A stretch of 64,000 bases of DNA, from positions 1-64,000 of the forward strand of contig JBDROA010000092.1 of the NCBI GenBank assembly GCA_043810615.1, given 5' to 3'. The translations under genes and the position numbers were made by a program. This DNA is from VGBK01 sp043810615. Its GTDB lineage: Bacteria; Actinomycetota; Acidimicrobiia; Spongiisociales; UBA11373. Position 1 is the first letter of the stretch. Every line of letters starts with the position of its first letter. The notes beneath the pieces are model-generated. The model did no database searches. It saw only the letters and a list, made by a program, of their open reading frames with translations, and had not been told where the DNA came from. Below, one piece after another: positions 18,026 through 25,223 of the stretch.

Positions 18026-18216
18026 CAGTGAAGAAGGCCGACCTCGAAGCCAAGTTGCGGGAGATCCAGGGAGTGGTCGACGAAACGGCCACGGCGATGC
18101 GCGGCGCGGTGGTGGTGACGATCGTGGTGGTGGTCGCCATCGCCCTCTTCTTCCTTCTCGGCAAGCGCAGGGGCAAGAAGGGCAGCGCCCGGGTCGAGGT
18201 ATTCCGGCTCGGCTGA
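18022..18216 (+). CDS. Small single-helix membrane protein
   Basis: 64 residues: an N-terminal amphipathic helix (KKADLEAKLREIQGVVDE), one membrane helix (about 28-47), and a basic cytoplasmic tail (GKRRGKKG). It overlaps the upstream membrane protein gene by four bases, so the two probably work together. No family name can be given. Confidence 0.65.
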   Translation: MTVKKADLEAKLREIQGVVDETATAMRGAVVVTIVVVVAIALFFLLGKRRGKKGSARVEVFRLG

Positions 18217-18250
18217 AGACGCGAGGGGCCGCTTGGCCCGCTGAGCCCGA

Positions 18251-18266
18251 CGGCCGTCCCCGGCCG
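18251..18266. terminator. Short GC hairpin between convergent genes
   Basis: CGGCCG-TCCC-CGGCCG, a 6-bp stem with a 4-base loop, between the ends of two small membrane protein genes. Confidence 0.35.
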
Positions 18267-18276
18267 CCGGGCCCGA

Positions 18277-18495
18277 TCAGGTCCCAGCTTCCGACTCCTC
18301 GCCGGGATCGATCAGGCGAATCCGGAGGGCATCCCCCGGCCGCAGGGTGCGGGCATACAGCAGCCGGCGACGCGGCCCCCGCCGCCGCCGCAGCCACCCG
18401 ACGACCAGGAGCGCCGTGCCCAGTCCGGCCAGGCCGGGGTTGCCGCGGCGCGCCCCGCCGGCCAGGGTGCGGGCTCCGGTGCGAAGCAGGTCCAT
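18277..18495 (-). CDS. Small membrane protein, unknown function
   Basis: 72 residues with one hydrophobic stretch (about 20-35, LAGLGTALLVVGWL) between very basic segments (RRRRGPRRR) and an acidic end. No known family is recognised. It is supported as a gene by a TAACAT -10 box 6 bases before its ATG, matching the leaderless pattern of nearby genes, and by a clean fit between its neighbours. Confidence 0.55.
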   Translation of the reverse strand: MDLLRTGARTLAGGARRGNPGLAGLGTALLVVGWLRRRRGPRRRLLYARTLRPGDALRIRLIDPGEESEAGT

Positions 18496-18501
18496 GCGGT
18501 G

Positions 18502-18507
18502 ATGTTA
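18502..18507 (-). promoter_or_regulatory. -10 box of small membrane protein gene
   Basis: TAACAT, 6 bases, ATG at 18495. Confidence 0.4.
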
Positions 18508-18597
18508 GGGGGCGCGGATGGGATCGCCCCACAAGCGGGCTGCGGCCGTCGTCCGGCTTGCTCGCCCCTGGGCCGGGGAGGAGCCACGGACGGCGCC

Positions 18598-18603
18598 TAG
18601 AGT
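18598..18603 (+). promoter_or_regulatory. -10 box heading the trmI operon
   Basis: TAGAGT, 6 bases, GTG at 18610. Confidence 0.45.
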
Positions 18604-18609
18604 GGCACC

Positions 18610-18711
18610 GTGTTCCGCCATCGCGAGCGCATGGTCAAGATCCTGGGAGCGATCCTGGCGGTGATGCTGCTCCTGTCCTTCGCCCTTCCACTCCTTCTCG
18701 CCGGCAGGTGA
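18610..18711 (+). CDS. 33-residue membrane peptide upstream of trmI
   Basis: GTG start, 33 codons, TGA. The basic start (FRHRERMVK) is followed by a hydrophobic helix of about 22 residues (ILGAILAVMLLLSFALPLLL). The start lies 6 bases after a TAGAGT box, so it would be translated from a leaderless mRNA, and its TGA overlaps the GTG of trmI (GTGA). It may be a real micro-membrane protein, a translational coupler for trmI, or both. No homologue can be named. Confidence 0.5.
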   Translation: MFRHRERMVKILGAILAVMLLLSFALPLLLAGR

Positions 18712-19544
18712 GCGACGTCTTCCGCTCTGGGGAGGTTTGCCTGCTGGTCGACGGGCGGGGCCGCCACTACCTGGTGGACCTTGATCCGGCGGGCGTCTTC
18801 CAATACCACGTAGGCGTCCTGTCGCACCGCGAGATCATCGGGGCGGCCGAGGGGACCGTCCTGCGGTCTTCCGGCGAGGGGCGCCTGATCGCCCTGCGCC
18901 CCCGTTTGGCCGACTACATCCTGCGCATGCGCCGGGGGGCCCAGGTGGTGTATCCCAAGGACATCGGCCCCATCCTGCACTGGGGGGACATCGGGGCCGG
19001 GATGACCGTGCTCGAAGCGGGGACGGGGTCGGGAGCCCTGACGATGGCCCTGGTTCGGGCGGTAGGGCCCGCCGGCCGGGTGATCAGCGTCGAAGAACGG
19101 CCCGACCACGCCGCCGGGGCCCGCGCCGCCATCGTGCGCTTCCTCGGGGAGATCCCCGCCAACCTGGACTTGCGGATCGGCAGGGTGGAGGAGGCGGTCG
19201 AGGAGGTGGCGCCGGACCGCCTGGTACTCGACCTGCCGGAGCCATGGGAGGTCGTGGGCCCGGCGGTGGCCGGCCTCGCCGATGGGGGCGTCCTGACGGC
19301 CTACGTTCCCACGGTGCCCCAGGTACAGCACCTCCACGACGAACTGCGCCGGTCGCACCGCTTCCTGGACGCGTTCACTTTCGAGGTGCTGTTTCGCGAG
19401 TGGGTCGCGCAAGGCCGTTCGGTGCGGCCCGCCAGCCACATGGTCGGCCACACCGGGTTCGTCACCGTGGCCCGCAAGGTGGCCGCGGGCAGCGCGGCGG
19501 CCGACGAGCCCGATCCGGAAGACGGGGAGGGGCCCCGCGAGTAG
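18708..19544 (+). CDS. trmI: tRNA (adenine-58-N1)-methyltransferase
   Basis: 278 residues. An N-terminal beta domain (residues 1-70) precedes the SAM-binding fold with motif VLEAGTGSGALTMAL near residue 103 and the LDLPEPW motif near 175, both characteristic of TrmI. It methylates A58 in the tRNA T-loop as a tetramer. The GTG at 18708 overlaps the stop of the 33-residue membrane peptide. In Mycobacterium the orthologue (Rv2118c) also lies beside the proteasome ATPase locus, which starts 0.4 kb downstream here. Confidence 0.92.
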   Translation: MSDVFRSGEVCLLVDGRGRHYLVDLDPAGVFQYHVGVLSHREIIGAAEGTVLRSSGEGRLIALRPRLADYILRMRRGAQVVYPKDIGPILHWGDIGAGMTVLEAGTGSGALTMALVRAVGPAGRVISVEERPDHAAGARAAIVRFLGEIPANLDLRIGRVEEAVEEVAPDRLVLDLPEPWEVVGPAVAGLADGGVLTAYVPTVPQVQHLHDELRRSHRFLDAFTFEVLFREWVAQGRSVRPASHMVGHTGFVTVARKVAAGSAAADEPDPEDGEGPRE

Positions 19545-19556
19545 CAGGGCCCCTCC
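19526..19556. terminator. Strong hairpin at the trmI/ferredoxin convergence
   Basis: Perfect 10-bp stem GGAGGGGCCC/GGGCCCCTCC with an 11-base loop that contains the trmI stop codon. It could stop transcription from both sides. Confidence 0.55.
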
Positions 19557-19571
19557 TGAGACTCGGCCCGC

Positions 19572-19817
19572 CTACTCCTCGATGAAGATGCACTCGCCGG
19601 GGCACTCCTCGACGGACTGGCGGGTGGCGTCCTCTGAGCCGGCGAGGACCTCGGCTTTGCCTTCGGCCCCCTGTGGGTTGCCCTTGGCGGCGGCGAAGAG
19701 CTTGTCGCCTTCGCGCACGTAGGCCAGGCCGTCGTCCAGCAGGACGAAGACGTCGGGGGCGATTTCCTCGCACAAGCCGTCGCCGGTGCAGAGATCCTGG
19801 TCGATCCAGACCTTCAT
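19572..19817 (-). CDS. Single-cluster ferredoxin (3Fe-4S/4Fe-4S)
   Basis: 81 acidic residues. The cluster motif reads CTGDGLC (residues 10-16, CX2DX2C) and ends ECPGEC, so it is a CX2XX2C...CP ferredoxin of the type that feeds cytochromes P450 in actinobacteria, with Asp where many have His. The extra Cys after CPGE could ligate a fourth iron. It might also serve the korAB oxidoreductase of this window, which has no ferredoxin partner of its own. A GAGGGAAG ribosome site precedes the ATG. Confidence 0.88.
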   Translation of the reverse strand: MKVWIDQDLCTGDGLCEEIAPDVFVLLDDGLAYVREGDKLFAAAKGNPQGAEGKAEVLAGSEDATRQSVEECPGECIFIEE

Positions 19818-19849
19818 CGTCTTCCCTCTGTTCGTTGGGGTCGGGAGGG

Positions 19850-19855
19850 ATTGTA
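19850..19855 (-). promoter_or_regulatory. -10 box of the ferredoxin gene
   Basis: TACAAT, about 32 bases before the ATG at 19817; a conventional leader with a Shine-Dalgarno site. Confidence 0.45.
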
Positions 19856-19886
19856 CCGAGCGGCGATGCTCCCCCGGCATATCGCC

Positions 19887-19915
19887 CTGAGAGAGCCGCG
19901 GGCCGGCCGTATACT
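19887..19915 (+). promoter_or_regulatory. Promoter of the arc-dop-pup-prcBA operon
   Basis: CTGAGA, 17 bases, TATACT. A leader of about 20 bases with GGGAGGGG precedes the arc GTG at 19941. It is divergent from the ferredoxin promoter. Confidence 0.55.
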
Positions 19916-19940
19916 CTCCGCCGGCCGACCGGGAGGGGCC

Positions 19941-21662
19941 GTGGCCGCAGGCCAGCGCTCCGGCGACGAGCTGGCGCAGACCATCAGGATGCTCGAGGAG
20001 GAGATCGCCATTCTCCGGCGGCGGCTCCAGGATGCCCCGCGCCGGGTGCGGGCACTCGAGGAGCGCTTGCTCGAGGCCAAAGGCCGGCTCTCCCAGGCGG
20101 TCTCCCAGAACGAGAGGCTCTCGGCCGCTCTCGCGGAGACCCGGGAGCAGCTGGCGCTGCTGCGCACCGAGGTCGACAAGCTCACCGCCCCACCCAACGT
20201 CTTCGGCATCATCGACCGCGTCAACACGGACGGCACCATCGACGTCCTGACCGGCGGCCGCAAGCTGCGGGTGGGGGTGCAGCCTGCCATCGAGGTGAAG
20301 GAACTGGAGCGGGGCCAGGAGGTGCTGCTCAACGAGGCGATGAACGTGGTCGACGCGCGGGCGTTCGACCCGGCGGGAGAGGTGGCCACCGTCAAGGAGG
20401 TCATGGGCGACGGCCGGGTCATCGTGGTGGGGCCGGCCGGCGAGGAGCACGTGGTCGGACTCGCCGGGCCCATGATGGAGGCGCCCTTGCGAGTGGGCGA
20501 CGCGGTGCGCCCGGACGGGCGCAGCGGGCTCATCCACGAGAGGCTGGTGCGCCCCGAGGTCGAGGAGCTGGTCCTGGAGGAGATCCCCGACATCACCTAC
20601 GAGCAGATCGGGGGTCTGGGGCCGCAGATCGAGACCATCCGCGACGCGGTCGAACTGCCCTACCTGCAGAAGCAGCTCTTCGAGGAGTACGGGCTCAGCG
20701 CTCCCAAGGGGGTGCTGCTCTACGGGCCGCCCGGCTGCGGCAAGACGCTGATCGCCAAGGCGGTGGCCAACAGCTTGGCCCGGGCGGTGGCTGCCAAGAC
20801 CGGCTCGGCGGACGCGCGTTCGCACTTCCTCAACGTCAAGGGCCCGGAGCTGCTCAACAAGTACGTGGGGGAGACCGAGCGGCAGATCCGCCTCATTTTC
20901 GCCCGTGCCAAAGAGAAGTCGGATGAGGGGGTGCCGGTCATCGTATTCTTCGATGAGATGGACTCCCTGTTTCGCATCCGGGGGAGCGGGGTGTCGTCGG
21001 ACGTGGAGCACACTGTGGTCCCGCAGCTGCTCTCCGAGCTCGACGGCGTCGAGGGCCTGAAGAACGTCATCGTGATCGGGGCCTCGAACCGGGAGGACCT
21101 CATCGATCCGGCCATCCTGCGCCCGGGGCGCCTCGACGTGAAGATCAAGATCGAGCGACCCGACGTGGCGGCGGCACGGGAGATCTTTGGCATCTACCTG
21201 AGGAGCACCCTGCCCTTGCCGAAGGACGAGCTCGTCGCCGCCGGTGACGACCCGGCGGTGCTGGTGGCGGCGATGATCAACCGGGTGATCGAGGCCATGT
21301 ACTCGTCCGCCGACGAGAACCGCTTCCTGGAGGTGACGTACGCCAGCGGCGACAAGGAGACCCTCTTCTTCCGGGACTTCGCCTCGGGAGCCATGATCGA
21401 GAACGTGGTGCGCCGGGCCAAGAAGGCGGCCATCAAGCGGGAGATCGCCGGGGGACAGCGCGGGGTGGGCACCGCCGACCTGGTGGAGGCGGTGCGCCAG
21501 GAGTTCCGCGAGCACGAGGACCTGCCCAACACCACCAACCCCGACGACTGGGCCCGCATCTCAGGCAAGAAGGGAGAGCGCATCGTGTACGTGCGCACCC
21601 TGGTTGGGGGCGACACCCCCCATCGCTCCATCGAGGCCATCAGCACGGGCCAGTACCTGTGA
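19941..21662 (+). CDS. arc: Proteasome-associated AAA ATPase ARC/Mpa
   Basis: 573 residues from the GTG at 19941, chosen because of the ribosome site and the promoter just upstream; an in-frame start at 19851 would lie upstream of the -10. An N-terminal coiled coil (about 8-60) would bind Pup, tandem OB domains follow (about 65-210), then the AAA domain: Walker A GPPGCGKT (about 262), Walker B VFFDEMDS (about 335), sensor region GASNRE. The C-terminus GQYL has the penultimate Tyr that docks ATPase rings onto the 20S proteasome. It unfolds pupylated proteins and feeds them to PrcBA. Confidence 0.95.
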   Translation: MAAGQRSGDELAQTIRMLEEEIAILRRRLQDAPRRVRALEERLLEAKGRLSQAVSQNERLSAALAETREQLALLRTEVDKLTAPPNVFGIIDRVNTDGTIDVLTGGRKLRVGVQPAIEVKELERGQEVLLNEAMNVVDARAFDPAGEVATVKEVMGDGRVIVVGPAGEEHVVGLAGPMMEAPLRVGDAVRPDGRSGLIHERLVRPEVEELVLEEIPDITYEQIGGLGPQIETIRDAVELPYLQKQLFEEYGLSAPKGVLLYGPPGCGKTLIAKAVANSLARAVAAKTGSADARSHFLNVKGPELLNKYVGETERQIRLIFARAKEKSDEGVPVIVFFDEMDSLFRIRGSGVSSDVEHTVVPQLLSELDGVEGLKNVIVIGASNREDLIDPAILRPGRLDVKIKIERPDVAAAREIFGIYLRSTLPLPKDELVAAGDDPAVLVAAMINRVIEAMYSSADENRFLEVTYASGDKETLFFRDFASGAMIENVVRRAKKAAIKREIAGGQRGVGTADLVEAVRQEFREHEDLPNTTNPDDWARISGKKGERIVYVRTLVGGDTPHRSIEAISTGQYL

Positions 21663-23176
21663 GCCTCGCGGTCCACAAGGTCCTCGGGACGGAGACCGAG
21701 TTCGGCATCACGGTACGCGGACGGCCGGGGTACGACCCGGCCACGGCGAGCAGCCTGGTGGTGGCGGCCTACGCCGGCCCCCGGCGCATTCGCTGGTCCT
21801 ACGACGGGGAGACGCCGGGCCGCGACGCTCGGGGGTTCGGGAACGGCTCCGCCGACTTCGACAGCGGCATGCTCAACGCGGTGCTGCCCAATGGGGCCCG
21901 GCTGTACGTCGATCACGCTCACCCCGAGTTCTCCACCCCGGAGTGCTTCGACCCCCTGGAGGCCGCGCTCTACGACAAGGCGGGAGAGTTGGTCCTGGCC
22001 CGGGCGGCGGCCGCCGCCCAAGGCGCTCTGGGCCCGGGAGAGCGCCTGCTCATCCACAAGAACAACAGCGACGGCAAGGGCAACTCCTACGGGGCCCACG
22101 AGAACTACCTCATGGCCCGTGGGGTGCCGTTCGGGGACGTGGTGGCACATCTGACCGCCTTCCTGGTGACCCGCCAGGTGTTCACCGGGGCGGGAAAGGT
22201 TGGGAGCGAAAACGGCCGTCCGGCCGTGCCTTTCCAGCTCAGCCAGCGCGCCGACTTCTTCGAGGAGGAGGTGGGGCTGGAGACCACACTCAAGCGGCCC
22301 ATTGTCAACACCCGCGATGAGCCCCACGCCGACCCGGGGATCTACCGGCGGCTGCACGTGATCGCCGGTGACGCCAACCTGTCGGAGAAACAGATCCTCC
22401 TGAAGCTGGGGAGCACCGCCCTGGTGTTGGCGGCGCTCGAGGCCGGGGCGCTGGGGCGGCCGCTCCTCCTGAAGGACCCGGTGGGGGCCATGTGGCGGAT
22501 CAGCCACGATCCGGGGCTGCGGCAGACCGTGCGGCTTGGCGGGGGGAAGAGCATCACCCCCCTAGAAGTGCAGCGTGAGTACCTCGCGCGGGTGCGCGAC
22601 TACGCGGCCGCGGCCGATACCGGCCCGGTGCAACTGCAGGTGCTGGGCCTCTGGGAGGAGGTTCTGGAGGCCCTGGAAAGCGACCCCCTGTCCACCTCGG
22701 GCTACCTGGACTGGGCCGCCAAGCTGGCGCTGCTCGAGGGTTACCGCGAGCGCGACGGGTTGCCCTGGTCGCATCCCAAGCTGCGCCTGCTCGACCTGCA
22801 GTACCACGACGTCGACCCGCAGCGAAGCCTGCACCGCCGCCTGGTCCAGGCCGGGCGCATGGAGAGACTGTTCACCGACGACGACGTCGAGCGCGCTACC
22901 ACGGAGCCGCCGGAGCGGACCCGGGCCTACTTCCGGGGGCGCTGTCTGGCCCGGTTCGGGGAGGCGGTGGTCGCGGCCAATTGGGACTCCCTGATCCTCG
23001 ACGTCGGGGAGGATGCGCTGAGACGGGTGCCTATGATGGACCCACTGCGCGGCGGCCGGGAGCGGGTGGCCGATCTCATCGATCGGTCCGCCTCGCCTGC
23101 CGATCTGGTCCGAGCCCTCGGAGGAGCCAATGGCCGAACAGGAACGCAAGCAGCGCCGCCGGAGCGGGCCCTCTGA
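21659..23176 (+). CDS. dop: Pup deamidase/depupylase
   Basis: 505 residues of the carboxylate-amine ligase fold shared with PafA. The first strand HKVLGTETEFGI carries the ATP-site Glu residues; the catalytic Asp is in ARLYVDHAHPEFSTPE (about Asp85). The segment from about 20 to 65 is a longer loop than in PafA, the Dop-loop that distinguishes deamidase from ligase. It converts the C-terminal Gln of Pup to Glu and removes Pup from substrates. GTG start overlaps the arc stop by four bases; pup starts inside its 3' end. Confidence 0.94.
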   Translation: MSLAVHKVLGTETEFGITVRGRPGYDPATASSLVVAAYAGPRRIRWSYDGETPGRDARGFGNGSADFDSGMLNAVLPNGARLYVDHAHPEFSTPECFDPLEAALYDKAGELVLARAAAAAQGALGPGERLLIHKNNSDGKGNSYGAHENYLMARGVPFGDVVAHLTAFLVTRQVFTGAGKVGSENGRPAVPFQLSQRADFFEEEVGLETTLKRPIVNTRDEPHADPGIYRRLHVIAGDANLSEKQILLKLGSTALVLAALEAGALGRPLLLKDPVGAMWRISHDPGLRQTVRLGGGKSITPLEVQREYLARVRDYAAAADTGPVQLQVLGLWEEVLEALESDPLSTSGYLDWAAKLALLEGYRERDGLPWSHPKLRLLDLQYHDVDPQRSLHRRLVQAGRMERLFTDDDVERATTEPPERTRAYFRGRCLARFGEAVVAANWDSLILDVGEDALRRVPMMDPLRGGRERVADLIDRSASPADLVRALGGANGRTGTQAAPPERAL

Positions 23177-23324
23177 GGAAGGCACGCAGGGCGTCGCCAC
23201 CCCGCGCGGGGTCGGGGGAGAACTGGCGGGGCAAATCGACGACCTCCTCGATGAGATCGATTCGGTGCTCGAGGAGAACGCCGAGGAGTTCGTCAGGAAC
23301 TACGTGCAGAAGGGGGGCCAGTGA
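23130..23324 (+). CDS. pup: Prokaryotic ubiquitin-like protein Pup
   Basis: 64 residues, mostly charged and disordered, ending Gly-Gly-Gln. The Gln end means Dop must deamidate it before PafA can attach it to lysines. The helical ARC-binding region is around residues 32-54 (LAGQIDDLLDEIDSVLEENA). Its start lies 47 bases inside dop, a tighter packing than usual, and its stop overlaps the prcB GTG by four bases. Confidence 0.96.
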   Translation: MAEQERKQRRRSGPSEEGTQGVATPRGVGGELAGQIDDLLDEIDSVLEENAEEFVRNYVQKGGQ

Positions 23325-24115
23325 CCGAGGCGCGGGCCGGGGGCCTGCCCTGGGACGCGGTCGTCCCGGCGGCGAGCTTCACCGCCCTGTTGCGCTCCCG
23401 CGGTTTGGAGCCGCGCTGGACCCTTCCCGCCGAAGCCGCCGCCCTGGAGGCGCCTGAAGGCACCACGGTGCTTGCCTTCCGTTACGCCGACGGGGTGCTC
23501 ATGGCCGGGGACCGGCGGGCCACCGCCGGCAACGTGATCGCGCACCGCAACCTCCAGAAGGTCTTCCCGGCCGACGGCCTGTCGGCCGTGGCCATCTCCG
23601 GCACCGCCGGTATCGCCATCGAGCTCATCCGCCTCTTCCAGACCGAACTGGAGCACTACGAGAAGCTCGAAGGCAGCCGCCTGAGCCTCGAGGGCAAGGC
23701 CAACCACCTGGCCGCAATGGTCCGGGCCCAGCTTCCCATGGCCTTCCAGGGCCTGATGGTGGTGCCCGTGTTCTGCGGCTTCGACGAGGGCGCCGGGCGG
23801 GGCCGGCTGTACAGCTACGACGTCGTCGGGGGCCGCTACGAGGAGACCGACTTCACCGCCACCGGATCCGGTGGGCCGTACGCCAAGGCCCACCTGCGCG
23901 GCGCCTTCCGGGAAGGGCTCGGAGAGGACGACGCCCTGCGGGTGGCGGTCGAGGCGCTCGTGGCCGCCGCCGAAGAGGACTCGGCCACCGGGGGCCCCGA
24001 CCTGCAGCGGGGCATCTACCCCAACGTGGTGGTGATCACGGCGGAGGGATACCGGGAGGTGGCCGAGGACCGGGTGGCCGATGCCGCCCGTCGGGCGATG
24101 GGAGAGGTGCGATGA
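23321..24115 (+). CDS. prcB: 20S proteasome beta subunit
   Basis: 264 residues with a propeptide of about 47. Autocleavage at Gly-Thr (EGTTVLAF) would expose Thr48 as Thr1; counting from it, Asp17 and Lys33 (LQKVF) are in place, so the active site is complete. Fourteen copies form the two inner rings of the proteasome. It sits between pup and prcA with four-base overlaps on both sides. Confidence 0.96.
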   Translation: MTEARAGGLPWDAVVPAASFTALLRSRGLEPRWTLPAEAAALEAPEGTTVLAFRYADGVLMAGDRRATAGNVIAHRNLQKVFPADGLSAVAISGTAGIAIELIRLFQTELEHYEKLEGSRLSLEGKANHLAAMVRAQLPMAFQGLMVVPVFCGFDEGAGRGRLYSYDVVGGRYEETDFTATGSGGPYAKAHLRGAFREGLGEDDALRVAVEALVAAAEEDSATGGPDLQRGIYPNVVVITAEGYREVAEDRVADAARRAMGEVR

Positions 24116-24786
24116 CCGTCCCGTTCTACGTCCCGCCCGAGCAGCTCATGAAGGACCGGGCGGAGTACGCCCGCAAAGGCATCGCCCGTGGCAAGTCGAT
24201 CGCGGCGGTGGAGTACGCCGACGGCATTCTGCTGGTGGCGGAGAACCCCAGCGGCACTTTGCACAAGATCAGCGAGATCTACGACCGCATCGCCTTCGCC
24301 GGGGTGGGCAAGTACAGCGAGTTTGAGACGCTGCGGGTGGCCGGCATTCGCCACGCCGACCTCAAGGGGTTCTCCTACGCCCGCAGCGACGTCACCGCGA
24401 AGTCGCTGGCCAACGCCTATTGCCACGCCCTGGGCCAGATCTTCACGCAGGAAGTGAAGCCCTACGAGGTGGGAATAATGGTGGCCGAGGTGGGTGACTG
24501 CAGCGATGCCAATCTGCTCTTCAAGTTGACCTACGACGGCACCCTGAGCGCCGAGGACGACGTGGCGGCCATCGGCGGCCAGGAGGAGCAGCTCACCGCC
24601 CACCTGCGGCAGAGCTTCCGGCCCGACGCCACGCTCACCGAGGCGGTGCAGTGGGCGATCGCCGCCTTCCAGACGGCGAGCTCCCGCACCTTCCAGCCGA
24701 ACGAGTGGGAGGCGGCGGTGGTCGATCGGCGGCTGGGGCGGCGCTCCTTCCGGCGGCTGGCCGCCGAGGAGATGGCCGGCCTCTAG
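24112..24786 (+). CDS. prcA: 20S proteasome alpha subunit
   Basis: 224 residues. The start (PFYVPPEQLMKDRAEYARKGIARGKS) is the gate and H0 helix of actinobacterial PrcA, and the body has the proteasome fold without a catalytic Thr. It forms the outer rings that receive ARC. The coding region ends 4 bases inside the convergent DUF2007-like gene. Confidence 0.96.
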   Translation: MTVPFYVPPEQLMKDRAEYARKGIARGKSIAAVEYADGILLVAENPSGTLHKISEIYDRIAFAGVGKYSEFETLRVAGIRHADLKGFSYARSDVTAKSLANAYCHALGQIFTQEVKPYEVGIMVAEVGDCSDANLLFKLTYDGTLSAEDDVAAIGGQEEQLTAHLRQSFRPDATLTEAVQWAIAAFQTASSRTFQPNEWEAAVVDRRLGRRSFRRLAAEEMAGL

Positions 24787-25157
24787 GCCAGCCGGCTCAG
24801 CAGGCGCCAAACCAGCACGGCGAGCATCCCCAGGGCGACGGCCGCCCACCAGGTTCGCATCCCCGCCCCGGAACCTGCCGCACCCGCGGGCTCGGCTCCT
24901 CCCCGAGGGGCGGTGTCGACTTCGCCGGGGACCGTGGCCTCCTCCAGGAGGCTCCGGGCATCATCGAGCTGGGCCGCGGGCACCCAGACCTCTGTGGCGG
25001 CCATCTCGCCGATGGTGAGCCGGTAGGGCCCGAGCGACTCGCCCCGCAGACGGGACTCGATGCCGGCCGAACGCAGCAGGGCGGCGCAGAGGTCGGCCGC
25101 CGCCGGGTCGGGCAGGGTGGCAAGGCGCACGAAGGGAGCGGGGGCCCGCGAGGTCAT
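24783..25157 (-). CDS. DUF2007-like protein with C-terminal membrane anchor
   Basis: 124 residues. The first 75 look like the DUF2007 'signal-transducing' fold (LATLPDPAAADLCAALLRSAGI...EVWVPAAQLDDARSLLEE), followed by an Ala/Gly/Glu linker and a C-terminal membrane helix (about 101-118) with a basic end. It lies antisense between prcA and pafA, its stop overlapping the prcA stop. A TACCAT box 8 bases before the ATG fits leaderless expression. Whether it relates to the proteasome is unknown. Confidence 0.7.
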   Translation of the reverse strand: MTSRAPAPFVRLATLPDPAAADLCAALLRSAGIESRLRGESLGPYRLTIGEMAATEVWVPAAQLDDARSLLEEATVPGEVDTAPRGGAEPAGAAGSGAGMRTWWAAVALGMLAVLVWRLLSRLA

Positions 25158-25165
25158 CCCCGGGC

Positions 25166-25171
25166 ATGGTA
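25166..25171 (-). promoter_or_regulatory. -10 box of DUF2007-like gene
   Basis: TACCAT, 8 bases, ATG at 25157. Confidence 0.4.
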
Positions 25172-25210
25172 TCGACCGGCCGGGCGTAGCCGGGAGCAAC
25201 CCCGGCGGGG

Positions 25211-25216
25211 TACGCT
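25211..25216 (+). promoter_or_regulatory. -10 box of leaderless pafA
   Basis: TACGCT, 7 bases, GTG at 25224. Confidence 0.5.
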
Positions 25217-25223
25217 GCCCGCC

